DNA from: Clostridiales bacterium DTU023 | GTDB taxonomy: Bacteria; Bacillota; Clostridia; Saccharofermentanales; DTU023 | Assembly: GCA_001512945.1 (NCBI GenBank) | Contig: LFTF01000061.1 | Location: forward strand, 29,165 to 70,159 | DNA: 40,995 bases | Reading direction: 5' to 3' | Shown: one piece after another, positions 26,528 through 34,179 of the stretch | How the letters are laid out: the number at the start of each line of letters is the position of its first letter | Numbering within the stretch: the first letter of the stretch is position 1 | Program-made: the position numbers and the translations under genes | Notes under the pieces: generated by a model | What the model saw: only the letters and a program-made list of their open reading frames with translations | Database searches by the model: none | What the model was told of the DNA's origin: nothing

Positions 26528-27070
26528 ATGAGCGATACGCCCGAAAACACAGAAGCGCTCTGGTATGTCGTACACACTTATTCCGGCTATGAGAACCGGG
26601 TTAAGGCTACGCTTGATTTAATTATTGAAAACCGCGGACTTCAGGAAATGATTCACGAAGTTCTCGTTCGGACCGAAACGGTCATTGAAATCAAAGACGG
26701 CAAGCGCAGGAACGTAGAGCGCAAGGTTTACCCCGGGTATGTCCTGGTTAAGATGATTCTCACCGATGAAATCTGGTATATCGTCCGCAATACACGAGGA
26801 GTTACGGGTTTTGTTGGTCCTTCGAGTACCAACCCTGTTCCCCTGACAGAAGATGAACTTGGCATGATGGGCCTTGATTCCGAATGGGAACCGGTGATGG
26901 ATTACGAAGTCGGCGATGACATCCGCGTTATCAACGGGCCGCTTGAGGGATTCGACGGCAAAGTCGAAACTATTAATATGGACAAGAAGAAGGTGACCGT
27001 ACTGATCTCCATGTTTGGCCGGGAAACCCCGGTTGAGTTGGAGCTCACTCAGGTTATCAAGCAGAATTAG
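26528..27070 (+). CDS. nusG: Transcription termination/antitermination factor NusG
   Basis: The 180-residue protein has the NGN domain (WYVVHTYSGYENRVK; YPGYVLVKM; FVGPSSTNPVPL) and a C-terminal KOW domain (VGDDIRVINGPLEGFDGKV). NusG links RNA polymerase to ribosomes, Rho or pausing signals. Four bases separate it from secE. Length and order are normal. Confidence 0.97.
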   Translation: MSDTPENTEALWYVVHTYSGYENRVKATLDLIIENRGLQEMIHEVLVRTETVIEIKDGKRRNVERKVYPGYVLVKMILTDEIWYIVRNTRGVTGFVGPSSTNPVPLTEDELGMMGLDSEWEPVMDYEVGDDIRVINGPLEGFDGKVETINMDKKKVTVLISMFGRETPVELELTQVIKQN

Positions 27071-27076
27071 GCGACC

Positions 27077-27095
27077 AGACAGCGGATAGCTGTCT
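27077..27095 (+). promoter_or_regulatory. Hairpin in the nusG-rplK spacer
   Basis: AGACAGC (27077-27083) pairs with GCTGTCT (27089-27095) around a GGATA loop, about 50 bases before rplK. It has no T-tract, so it is not a simple terminator; a processing site or ribosomal-protein feedback site is possible. Confidence 0.35.
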
Positions 27096-27143
27096 TACGC
27101 ATATAGAACAAGACTAAGTTAAAAAGAAATGGGAGGTGGCAAA

Positions 27144-27575
27144 ATGGCTAAGCCAGTAACCGCATACGTTAAGCTTCAGATACCAGCGGGACAAGCAACG
27201 CCAGCGCCGCCGGTAGGACCAGCTCTTGGCCAACATGGGCTCAATATTGCCCAGTTTGTAAGAGAATTCAATGAACGAACAGCAAAAGATATCGGACTGT
27301 TAATTCCCGTGGTAATCACGGTGTACCAGGACCGTTCCTATTCGTTCATCACGAAAACCCCGCCGGCGTCTGTACTGTTGAAGAAAGCATGTAATCTGGA
27401 AAAAGCATCGGGAACACCCGATACCGTGAAGGTAGCGACCGTCGCATGGTCTGAATGTAAACGCATTGCAGAGATCAAGATGGAAGATACGAACGCGGCC
27501 GACATCGAATCTTGTGCCAGGATGGTAGCAGGTTCTGCCCGCAGCATGGGCATTGTTGTCGATTACGACAAGTAG
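27144..27575 (+). CDS. rplK: 50S ribosomal protein L11
   Basis: The 143-residue protein shows the L11 N-terminal signature (LQIPAGQATPAPPVGPALG, QHGLNIAQF) and the rRNA-binding C-terminal domain. It forms the GTPase-associated centre with 23S rRNA. ATG 27144 follows GGGAGGTGG; the five upstream in-frame codons encode that ribosome site. Confidence 0.97.
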   Translation: MAKPVTAYVKLQIPAGQATPAPPVGPALGQHGLNIAQFVREFNERTAKDIGLLIPVVITVYQDRSYSFITKTPPASVLLKKACNLEKASGTPDTVKVATVAWSECKRIAEIKMEDTNAADIESCARMVAGSARSMGIVVDYDK

Positions 27576-27585
27576 GGGGGCCAAT

Positions 27586-28278
27586 ATGAAACGTGGAAAA
27601 AGATACATTGAAGCGGCGAAATTGGTTGATCCTCAAACGATTTATGAACCAGATGAAGCCCTCGCGATAGTCGTAGAAGCTGCGACCGCAAAATTTGACG
27701 AAACAGTCGAGGTCCATATGAAAATGGGTGTCGATTCACGTCGTGCCGATCAACAGATCCGTGGCACCGTTGTCCTGCCGCATGGCACGGGCAAAGAAAC
27801 TCGCGTAATTGTATTCGCGAAAGGACCCGCAGCGGATGAAGCTACGGAAGCCGGTGCTGACTTTGTTGGTGCTGAAGAACTTGCTGAAAAAATTCAAAAA
27901 GAAAACTGGTTCGAATTTGATGTCGCCATCGCGACGCCCGATATGATGGGTGTTGTAGGTCGACTTGGACGCGTTCTCGGCCCTCGTGGGCTGATGCCAA
28001 ATCCGAAGTCCGGCACAGTTACCACAGATGTGGGGCGTGCGGTCAACGAATCGAAAGCGGGCAGGATCGAGTACAGGCTCGAGAAACAGAACATCATTCA
28101 TTGCGCGATTGGTAAGGTTTCCTTTGGCCCTGAAAAGCTGCTCGACAATTTCGAAGCGCTTCTCGACGCCGTAATTCGCGCGAAACCAGCGGCCGCAAAA
28201 GGCCGCTACATTCAGCGCTGTACTCTGACGAGCACAATGGGACCTGGTTTGAAAACCAACCCTAAACTCTCAAAGTGA
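27586..28278 (+). CDS. rplA: 50S ribosomal protein L1
   Basis: The 230-residue protein has the L1 features MKRGKRYIEAAKLVD, GRVLGPRGLMPNPKSGT and GKVSFGPEKLLDN. L1 forms the mobile stalk at the ribosomal E site and often represses its own rplKA mRNA. ATG 27586 follows GGGGGG 10 bases after rplK; the open frame upstream of it overlaps rplK and is not coding. Confidence 0.97.
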   Translation: MKRGKRYIEAAKLVDPQTIYEPDEALAIVVEAATAKFDETVEVHMKMGVDSRRADQQIRGTVVLPHGTGKETRVIVFAKGPAADEATEAGADFVGAEELAEKIQKENWFEFDVAIATPDMMGVVGRLGRVLGPRGLMPNPKSGTVTTDVGRAVNESKAGRIEYRLEKQNIIHCAIGKVSFGPEKLLDNFEALLDAVIRAKPAAAKGRYIQRCTLTSTMGPGLKTNPKLSK

Positions 28279-28312
28279 GCGCATGCCTGCCATTGAGTGG
28301 TAGGCAATACAA

Positions 28313-28437
28313 TTTAATAAATACCTAAAACGCCGAAGAAAGCAGGAATCCGTAAAAGGATGTAAACAGATCAAGCTGTCCCGCCGAGGTGGAAGTGTGA
28401 ACCATTGGTGCACCCCTCTGCCATAAGCGGAGGGGTG
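28313..28437 (+). ncRNA. Ribosomal protein L10 leader
   Basis: The rplA-rplJ spacer contains the typical L10-leader elements: CCGAAGAAAGCAGG (from 28333) and CCCGCCGAGGTGGAAGTG (from 28380), then a terminal hairpin of 11 bp (28411-28421 with 28427-28437, one G-T pair, loop CATAA) followed by TTTATATT. In Firmicutes the L10(L12)4 complex binds this RNA and lowers rplJL expression. The A of GCAGG faces a C in the matching arm, one mismatch to the usual helix. Confidence 0.85.
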
Positions 28438-28468
28438 TTTATATTAAGAACAAGGAGGAAAGTGTCGC

Positions 28469-29287
28469 ATGCCCAGTCTAAAAAAACTGGAAATTAAGAA
28501 AAAGCAAGTCGATAAGCTTACGAATGAACTGCAAAATGCTGAATCAATCGTATTCGCCGACTACAAAGGCTTGACTGTAAAACAGGATACTGAAATGCGG
28601 GCGGAATTCCGTCGGCAGGGCCTGAATTACAAGGTCGTCAAGAATTCGATCTCAGAACGCGCGTTTGAAAAACTCGGTATAGAAGGCTTGGAAGAGACCT
28701 TGCAAGGACCAACCGCCATCGCGTATAGCGATGCGGATGTTGTATTAGCGCCCCGTATGATGCGTATATTTGCTGAGAAATTCAAAAAAATGAGCGTCAA
28801 AGGCGGCGTAGTGGGTAAGCAAGTTCACGAACTTGACTACATCATGGCTCTATCACGCGTAGAATCGCGTGAAACGCTTTACGGTCAGCTATTGTTCATG
28901 ATGCTCTATCCGTTGACGGCGTTTGTACAGGTTGCCTCGCAGATTGCGGAAAAAGGCGCCGAAGCAGGCGTTGAGAACGTCGCAGATGTTGAGGCCGGAG
29001 AGATGGAACAGCAGGAGCAAGTAGCCCCTACCGATGAAGCCGTTGAAGTGCCGGAAGAATCAGCCCCTGCCGATGAAGCCGTTGAAGTGCCGGAAAAAGA
29101 AGCTGCTGTCGAAGAAGTCGTTGAAGTACCGGAAGAAGTAGCCGCTGTCGAAGAAGCCGTTGAAGTACCGGAACAAGTAGCCGCTGTCGAAGAAGCTGTT
29201 GAAGTGCCGGAACAAGCAGCCGCTGTCGAAGAAGTCGTTGAAGTGCTAGAAGAAGAAGCTTCAGTCGAATCGACGGATCAAGCATAA
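28469..29287 (+). CDS. rplJ: 50S ribosomal protein L10 with acidic tandem-repeat tail
   Basis: L10 anchors L7/L12 dimers on the ribosome stalk. Residues 1 to about 165 are ordinary L10 (KKQVDKLTNELQNAESIVFADYKG, NYKVVKNSISERAFE, and the C-terminal L12-binding helix LYPLTAFVQVASQIAEKG). The total is 272 residues, about 100 more than usual. The extra part is almost wholly Glu, Val, Ala, Pro and Asp, with six 13-residue repeats ending VEVPEE or VEVPEQ. The tail is probably disordered and strongly acidic. ATG 28469 follows AAGGAGGA. Confidence 0.95.
   Translation: MPSLKKLEIKKKQVDKLTNELQNAESIVFADYKGLTVKQDTEMRAEFRRQGLNYKVVKNSISERAFEKLGIEGLEETLQGPTAIAYSDADVVLAPRMMRIFAEKFKKMSVKGGVVGKQVHELDYIMALSRVESRETLYGQLLFMMLYPLTAFVQVASQIAEKGAEAGVENVADVEAGEMEQQEQVAPTDEAVEVPEESAPADEAVEVPEKEAAVEEVVEVPEEVAAVEEAVEVPEQVAAVEEAVEVPEQAAAVEEVVEVLEEEASVESTDQA
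29021..29254 (+). repeat. Six in-frame 39-bp tandem repeats in rplJ
   Basis: Each 39-bp unit encodes 13 residues of the form (V/S/E/A)A(P/A)(x)(D/E)E(A/V)VEVPE(E/Q/K). Units 1-2 share APxDEAVEVPE and units 3-6 share AAVEE(A/V)VEVPE, so the array has two sub-families; unit 6 reads VEVLEE. Copy number could vary between strains. Confidence 0.9.
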
Positions 29288-29347
29288 GGCTTAATCGCAA
29301 AGACGATAAAAAGTCGCAAAAAGCGCAAAGTAAAAACATTTTATAAA

Positions 29348-29362
29348 GGAGCTTGATGCTCC
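29348..29362 (+). promoter_or_regulatory. Small hairpin in the rplJ-rplL spacer
   Basis: GGAGC (29348-29352) pairs with GCTCC (29358-29362) around TTGAT, 30 bases before rplL. It may be an mRNA processing or stability element that raises L12 relative to L10, but this is inference. Confidence 0.3.
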
Positions 29363-29392
29363 AATAGCTCTACAATAGGAGGAAAGACAATC

Positions 29393-29776
29393 ATGGATAA
29401 AGACAAAATCGCTTCGATTCTGGAAAGCGTAAAGAACCTGACGATTCTTGAGCTCAATGAACTCGTGAAGATGATGGAAGAAGAATTCGGTGTTTCAGCT
29501 GCTGCAATGGCCGTTGCCGCTCCCGGACAAGGTGGCGGAGACGCGGGTGCGGAAGAAGTCGAAAAGACAGAATTTGACGTTATTCTCAAGAACGCCGGTC
29601 AGGCGAAGATCGCTGTCATTAAGGCAGTTCGCGAACTTACGGGCCTCGGCTTGAAAGAAGCGAAGGGCCTCGTTGACGATGCACCGAAGCCGGTTAAGCA
29701 GAAGATCAGCAAAGACGAAGCTGAAGATGCTGCCAAAATGCTCAGAGAAGCAGGCGCGGAAGTCGAAATCGAATAA
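29393..29776 (+). CDS. rplL: 50S ribosomal protein L7/L12
   Basis: The 127-residue protein has the N-terminal dimerisation domain (about 1-35), an Ala/Gly-rich hinge (about 38-53) and the C-terminal factor-binding domain (EFDVILKNAGQAKIAVIKAVRELTGLGLKEAK, split by me into this family signature). TAGGAGGA precedes the ATG. Normally rpoB follows; here a terminator and a convergent gene do. Confidence 0.97.
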   Translation: MDKDKIASILESVKNLTILELNELVKMMEEEFGVSAAAMAVAAPGQGGGDAGAEEVEKTEFDVILKNAGQAKIAVIKAVRELTGLGLKEAKGLVDDAPKPVKQKISKDEAEDAAKMLREAGAEVEIE

Positions 29777-29835
29777 CAGATAAATATCGTTTGTGGTAGC
29801 GTAATTGCAAGCAATGACGTCCTACCTCATCGTAA

Positions 29836-29876
29836 ATGAAAGCGGCACAGTCACTCGACTATGCCGCTTTCATTTT
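29836..29876. terminator. Bidirectional terminator between rplL and cbpB
   Basis: A perfect 12-bp stem (29836-29847 with 29862-29873), extended by AGT/ACT inside the loop, with T-rich flank on the + side (TTTT) and A residues on the other, serves two convergent genes. Confidence 0.85.
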
Positions 29877-29915
29877 GCGCAGAATTTAGTGTTTAGTGAA
29901 TTGTTCGAGGTGCCT

Positions 29916-30443
29916 TCAAATCGCCTTCTGATTTTCACGGGCGGAAACTATTTCCGCAGGACGCAGCGAAGCTTTGTCCTGGCGTGGTTTCACCTGATAA
30001 TAGATTTCAAAGTTGTGTGCCAGATGGTTAAGGCGTTTCAGAATCTGTTTACGTGCAATGATACCCAAAAAAATCCCCCTGTGATCAGTTACGCAAAGGT
30101 AATTCGAGTTGACTAGGAGGTGCAAGATGTCTTCAAAAGGTGAGTCATTGAAGACGATGGCGACATCTTTTGCCATAACGTCCTTGACTTTTTTTATATC
30201 AAGCAAATCCCAATTGTAATTGTCATCGCCTAGGATACCGTTAAAAATAGAAGGCATACTGATGATGCCTGCGAGGTGAGAAAATTCGTCTAGAACGGGA
30301 ACTGAAGTATATCCAACACTGGAAAGCAGTAACATCGCGTGTGTCAATGTGTTTTCTGTGCGAACCGTTGCGCAGTGTGCCGCCTCGATCATCAAGGGGT
30401 CGTCCCCCTGCAACAGAAATGGGCCGATATGTTTACCTATCAT
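29916..30443 (-). CDS. cbpB: CBS-pair protein, CbpB/DarB-type candidate c-di-AMP receptor
   Basis: The 175-residue protein is two CBS domains (about 20-75 and 85-145) with little else. It resembles B. subtilis DarB (YkuL) and Listeria CbpB throughout: MIEAAHCATVRTENTLTHAM, SSVGYTSVPVLD, GIISMPSIFNGILG, VKDVMAKDVAIV and the end GIIARKQILKRLN. Those proteins bind c-di-AMP and, when free of it, stimulate Rel and, in B. subtilis, pyruvate carboxylase. A GGGAGG site lies 8 bases before the ATG. The C-terminal 25 residues are basic and extra. It is the only minus-strand gene in its region and converges on rplL. Confidence 0.85.
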   Translation of the reverse strand: MIGKHIGPFLLQGDDPLMIEAAHCATVRTENTLTHAMLLLSSVGYTSVPVLDEFSHLAGIISMPSIFNGILGDDNYNWDLLDIKKVKDVMAKDVAIVFNDSPFEDILHLLVNSNYLCVTDHRGIFLGIIARKQILKRLNHLAHNFEIYYQVKPRQDKASLRPAEIVSARENQKAI

Positions 30444-30661
30444 TCAGTAACCTCCCTGTTATTGTTAGCTACACCATACAACAAATCCTTCATTAATTCA
30501 CAAACAAAGTGTGAACGTTGCGTACATATTTCGCTTAATTGTCAGATGATCCCAAATGTAATGTTGAGTGGTCCGAGTAATGATATAGTGATTTTGATAT
30601 ATCCCCTGTTGCTTCAGGCACAACTTCGAAGCACAAAATTCAGCGAAAGGTGATGGAATAA

Positions 30662-30904
30662 ATGACACAAGATAAAGACCAAATGACAGACGATATAAAT
30701 CAAAAACAAGTAAAAAATGATGCGCAATTAGATGATGATGAAATAGTTGACAAAGACGATCTTTGCGCTTTGTGTGACGATGAAGAAGCGGGTTGTGGTG
30801 GCTGTGGTAAGAAGAAGGGCAGGGCGGATACGGTTTGGTTTATCATCGCGATAATCGTCATTCTGCTTATAGCAATCCTGTTAAGGCCCGCTGGAGGTAC
30901 CTGA
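30662..30904 (+). CDS. Small Cys-rich tail-anchored membrane protein, unknown function
   Basis: I do not recognise this 80-residue protein. Residues 1-33 are very acidic and Asn/Gln-rich. Residues 35-48 hold four Cys in a CxxC-x6-CxxC pattern (CALC, CGGC), which could bind zinc or an iron-sulfur cluster. A basic KKKGR follows, then one hydrophobic helix (about 57-75) and a short end, so the Cys part should face the cytoplasm. AAAGGTGATGG precedes the ATG. It lies alone between cbpB (divergent) and a MATE exporter with its own promoter. Confidence 0.75.
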   Translation: MTQDKDQMTDDINQKQVKNDAQLDDDEIVDKDDLCALCDDEEAGCGGCGKKKGRADTVWFIIAIIVILLIAILLRPAGGT

Positions 30905-30981
30905 GGCGTTCCTTGGTGATCGGTCGATCATCTGAATTATTGAAATCCATCAGCAGATTCCGTAAACTTTATATATTTGTG

Positions 30982-31010
30982 CTGACAGATGTTTTTTGGC
31001 GGAGTGATAG
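30982..31010 (+). promoter_or_regulatory. Possible promoter for the MATE exporter gene
   Basis: CTGACA (30982-30987) and TGATAG (31005-31010) with a 17-base spacer. The -10 match is only moderate. Confidence 0.4.
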
Positions 31011-31094
31011 ACTAAGTAAAGATAGATTTGCTTGCGTGACGGGCTACCTTGTGAACCAAGATTCATGTTGAGGTGTTGAGCAACGGAGAAGTAT

Positions 31095-32495
31095 TTGGAA
31101 GCACAATCATTTAAAGACAGACATATCCTGGAAGGACCCGTGACACCGGTTCTTTTTGCTGTAGCCGTTCCCCTGATGATCAATAACCTGATCAACTCTC
31201 TTTATAATCTCGCCGATGGGCTCTGGGTCGCGCAGCTGTCTTTGGTCGAGTTCGCGGCGACAAGCTTTGTATGGCCGCCACACTTTCTTTTTGTTTCGCT
31301 TGGCGTCGGAATTGCGATTGCGGGTACAGCCATTATTTCCCAGCTTATTGGCAGTGAGAACAAGCCGCGCGCCGAATCATATGCGACCCACGTTTTTTAT
31401 TTTTGTCTGGGGCTTGGGGTTGTGTTTTCTATTGTAGGATATTTTCTGTCGCCATCCATCGTCCAATGGATGGGGGCGACAGGGGAACTCAGAAGCTATG
31501 CTTCGACATATCTAAGCGTCCTTATGGCCGGATTCATTTTTGAGATGATTTATCTGTCTTATTTCGCCATTCTCGGCGCGCAGGGGAAAACTAAAATGAC
31601 CACGGTGATCAGTGCCAGCGCAGCCATACTCAATGCTATTTTGGATCCATTCTTTATCTTTGACCGTGTGCCCTTTTTAGGAATTCCCGGGCTTGGTCTC
31701 GGCATTTCCGGCGCTGCCCTGGCGACCGTTGTTTCTCAGATTGTTCGTGTGATTCTCGGCGCCTACGCCATCCATTCGCCGGCCAATGAAATCAGACTTC
31801 GTTTCCGTAAAGTTAGTCTTAAATGGGAACAGTTTCGGGAACTCATCCGTCTGGGATTCCCCACTGCCATGGGTCAGGGTAGCGCCGCCCTTGGTTTCAC
31901 CTTGCTCAATTCCGGGATAGCGGCGTATGGCAACGCAACGATTGCAGCCTACGCTGCCGTTAACCGGATTGGTAGCTTTGTCATGCAGCCGGCGGCGGGG
32001 ATTGGCGGCGCTTTGACTGCCATTATCGGTCAAAATATCGGTGCGGGGGAAATCGACCGCGTCAAACAATTTAATCGTGCGGCATTCCGTGTGATCACAA
32101 TCATGGCGGTCGCAGGCAGTTTGCTGCTTTGGCTTGTTCGTTACCCTACTCTATCGCTGTTTATTCGGGAGACAGGGAGTGAGGCGGACCTTGTCTGGAA
32201 GCTGGCGCTTGAATACACGCTGTTCAATGTATTTATGACACCCGCGATGGGTTATTTCAATGCCTTCACGGGAATTTTCAGCGGAGCCGGTTATCCGCGA
32301 TACGCTGCGTATATGTCTATCCTGAGGCTTTGGGGAATTCGTTTACCGATGATCTATTTATTGCGAAGATTCACAGATCTTGGACCAACGGGCGTTTGGA
32401 TTTCCATGCTGGCGTCCAATGTCCTTATCATTGTGTTTGCGGTATGGCTCTATTTTAAGGGCAAATGGCTTGAAAGTCCTAAGGTAAGTCATTAA
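31095..32495 (+). CDS. MATE-family multidrug/cation antiporter
   Basis: The 466-residue membrane protein has twelve hydrophobic segments in two related halves. MATE features include VPLMINNLINSLYNLADGLWV in the first helices, the LGxxxxGxAxATxxSQ motif (LGLGISGAALATVVSQ, about residue 200) and the second-half GFPTAMGQGSAALG. Such pumps export drugs or toxins in exchange for Na+ or H+. The start is TTG 31095, supported by GGAGAAG 10 bases upstream; no ATG or GTG fits. The substrate is unknown. It is 16 bases from the following hydrolase gene, so the two may be co-transcribed. Confidence 0.9.
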   Translation: MEAQSFKDRHILEGPVTPVLFAVAVPLMINNLINSLYNLADGLWVAQLSLVEFAATSFVWPPHFLFVSLGVGIAIAGTAIISQLIGSENKPRAESYATHVFYFCLGLGVVFSIVGYFLSPSIVQWMGATGELRSYASTYLSVLMAGFIFEMIYLSYFAILGAQGKTKMTTVISASAAILNAILDPFFIFDRVPFLGIPGLGLGISGAALATVVSQIVRVILGAYAIHSPANEIRLRFRKVSLKWEQFRELIRLGFPTAMGQGSAALGFTLLNSGIAAYGNATIAAYAAVNRIGSFVMQPAAGIGGALTAIIGQNIGAGEIDRVKQFNRAAFRVITIMAVAGSLLLWLVRYPTLSLFIRETGSEADLVWKLALEYTLFNVFMTPAMGYFNAFTGIFSGAGYPRYAAYMSILRLWGIRLPMIYLLRRFTDLGPTGVWISMLASNVLIIVFAVWLYFKGKWLESPKVSH

Positions 32496-32511
32496 AAAAG
32501 GAGGACTTCGT

Positions 32512-33579
32512 ATGTACACATTTTGCTATCTCATGTTCGCGATTCCCATGCAAATGGCGACGAACCCATTGCCGCTAGGTCTCCTTATCATCTTAATCGG
32601 TCTGCTTGCCGTTGTACTCGCTTACATTACGTTTGAAGTGTATCTTGCCTGGTCACTGTTTCGATACTCGGTAAAAAGAGCTAAGAAGGACGACAGCGCA
32701 GATACTGCGTATGTGCCCGAGGAAACGCTAGATTGGTATAAAACGGTAGAAGAAAAGAAAAAAGATTTGTTTTCACGGCCGCACGAGAATTGGGAGATGG
32801 AACACGATGGATTGACGTTGAGAGGGATCTTTTTTCCCGCTCAAGAGCAAAATCTGTCTACACGTTTCGCTGGCGGCTGCGCAGTTGTTGTGCACGGTTG
32901 GCGTGATGTACGGTTTTCGCGTGCGATCGACGTAATATTATATCTTGATTCGGGATTCTCCGTTTTTGTTCCCTTCCTCCGTGGTCATGAACCGAGCGGA
33001 GGTAAGTATATTGATCTTGGTTGCCATTACCGGAAAGATCTCTTTGCCTGGATAGATCAAATACGTGCCCGATCAGACAATGAAAGCCCTTCGTTTTATA
33101 TTCTGGACGGCTTATCCATGGGCGCTGCCACAGTACTTACCACAAGTGGAGACGATGATTTACCCAGAGATGTTCGTGCTATTCTTGCCGATTGCGGATA
33201 TTCATCATTTTTGGAACAGGGAAAGTGGATGATCCGTGGGATGAAACCGATTATCCGTTACCCTGCATTCTTTTTTACGCTTGGCTTCTTGCGAATCATA
33301 ATGGGATACAAGAAGAGCGATCCTACTCCCTTGACACAGGTAGCCAAGGCATCTGTCCCGATTATGATTATTCACGGGGAGGACGACTTGTTCGTACCCC
33401 CTCCGATGGGAAAAAAGCTTCATGATGCCTGTGCGTCGGAACTCAAAGATTTCTGGCTCGTAAGTGGAGCAAAACACGCAATGTCACAGAGGGTGGCAGG
33501 GGATGAATATTTGGCAAGGAAACTGGCTTTCATCGAAGAGGCACTCAAGCGCGCCTCCGACGAACGCGGTCATTCGTAG
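32512..33579 (+). CDS. Membrane-anchored alpha/beta hydrolase (serine hydrolase)
   Basis: The 355-residue protein has an N-terminal hydrophobic helix (about 21-45) then an alpha/beta hydrolase fold. Seen are the oxyanion-hole motif VVVHGW, the nucleophile elbow GLSMGAAT, the acid in GEDDLFVP and the base in SGAKHAMS. The lid region around residues 240-265 is hydrophobic. Homologues in Firmicutes are mostly uncharacterised peptidase S9/esterase-like proteins (YqkD-type). AAAGGAGGA precedes the ATG. Its last 10 bases overlap the convergent zincin gene. Confidence 0.85.
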   Translation: MYTFCYLMFAIPMQMATNPLPLGLLIILIGLLAVVLAYITFEVYLAWSLFRYSVKRAKKDDSADTAYVPEETLDWYKTVEEKKKDLFSRPHENWEMEHDGLTLRGIFFPAQEQNLSTRFAGGCAVVVHGWRDVRFSRAIDVILYLDSGFSVFVPFLRGHEPSGGKYIDLGCHYRKDLFAWIDQIRARSDNESPSFYILDGLSMGAATVLTTSGDDDLPRDVRAILADCGYSSFLEQGKWMIRGMKPIIRYPAFFFTLGFLRIIMGYKKSDPTPLTQVAKASVPIMIIHGEDDLFVPPPMGKKLHDACASELKDFWLVSGAKHAMSQRVAGDEYLARKLAFIEEALKRASDERGHS

Positions 33580-33953
33580 TTTAGCGGATGGCTTGCATGA
33601 TAGTGGAGTAGTTTGATTTCATCATCTATTTCCAGATCGCGGTCACCGGCGCGGTTTTCGAGATGGTGTGTGAGCTCGTGTTTTAAAACATGCTCGAGTT
33701 CCCGCAAGAACACCTCATCGGGCGCGTGCTGAAATACGCGATACAAAGATCCATAGTAGATCACGACGTAGCGTCCGAAAATTCTGTCACGGTAATATTC
33801 TCCAAGAATAAAAAGATCATCGGCACGCCGATTTGGGTGCAGTCTGATTTCATCCTTGAGCAGAACCCCGCCGTTGAGATCAATAAAAATCTCTTCCGGC
33901 AGCGCTTCAACCATTCTGGCCAGCGCTAGTTGCGTTTCTTCCAGTGTCAACAT
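33570..33953 (-). CDS. Small zincin-like metallopeptidase family protein
   Basis: The 127-residue protein is of the Zincin_1 (PF06262-like) type: it carries LKHELTHHLENRAG, whose HExxH would bind zinc, and a preceding region rich in IYYGSLYRVF strands. Family members are often small and uncharacterised. I start at ATG 33953; an in-frame TTG at 33962 adds three codons. No ribosome site is seen, and a -10-like TATACT lies only 8 bases upstream, so the mRNA may be leaderless. The stop overlaps the 3' end of the + strand hydrolase gene. Confidence 0.8.
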   Translation of the reverse strand: MLTLEETQLALARMVEALPEEIFIDLNGGVLLKDEIRLHPNRRADDLFILGEYYRDRIFGRYVVIYYGSLYRVFQHAPDEVFLRELEHVLKHELTHHLENRAGDRDLEIDDEIKLLHYHASHPLNYE

Positions 33954-33961
33954 ATAACACA

Positions 33962-33967
33962 AGTATA
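33962..33967 (-). promoter_or_regulatory. -10-like box directly before the zincin start
   Basis: On the minus strand TATACT is separated from ATG 33953 by 8 bases, placing a start of transcription next to the start codon. No good -35 box is visible. Confidence 0.3.
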
Positions 33968-34053
33968 CACCCGTGCATATGAACGCTGACGTTTGGATCG
34001 AATCCTGAATCCATTCATAACGAAAATGTTATAGTCATTGAGACATTTTGTAT

Positions 34054-34082
34054 TTGACGCTCCGCTGTCAGCGTGATAACTT
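34054..34082 (+). promoter_or_regulatory. Promoter of the CoA-transferase/decarboxylase operon with palindrome in the spacer
   Basis: TTGACG (34054-34059) and TAACTT (34077-34082) with a 17-base spacer. The spacer contains CGCT-GTC-AGCG (34063-34073), which could be a regulator site. A second possible extended -10 (TGT then TATAGT, 34030-34035) lies upstream without a clear -35. Confidence 0.6.
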
Positions 34083-34093
34083 TTAGATAGGAG

Positions 34094-34114
34094 ATCCGGC
34101 CTCACAGGCTGGAT
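34094..34114 (+). promoter_or_regulatory. Strong hairpin in the 5' leader of the decarboxylase operon
   Basis: ATCCGGCCT (34094-34102) pairs with AGGCTGGAT (34106-34114), 9 bp including one G-T pair, with a 3-base loop and a T-rich but interrupted tail. It sits at the 5' end of the mRNA and may stabilise it or act in attenuation. Confidence 0.45.
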
Positions 34115-34179
34115 GTTTCTTGATATTTATTCGTACCGTTATGCTTATTTCAAAACATTGCGCGAGGGAGGTTTTTTAT

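Noticed and set aside
29028..29339. Minus-strand open frame rich in Leu-Arg-Gln repeats opposite rplJ
   Set aside because: It is the antisense image of the 39-bp repeats; its periodicity comes from the L10 tail.
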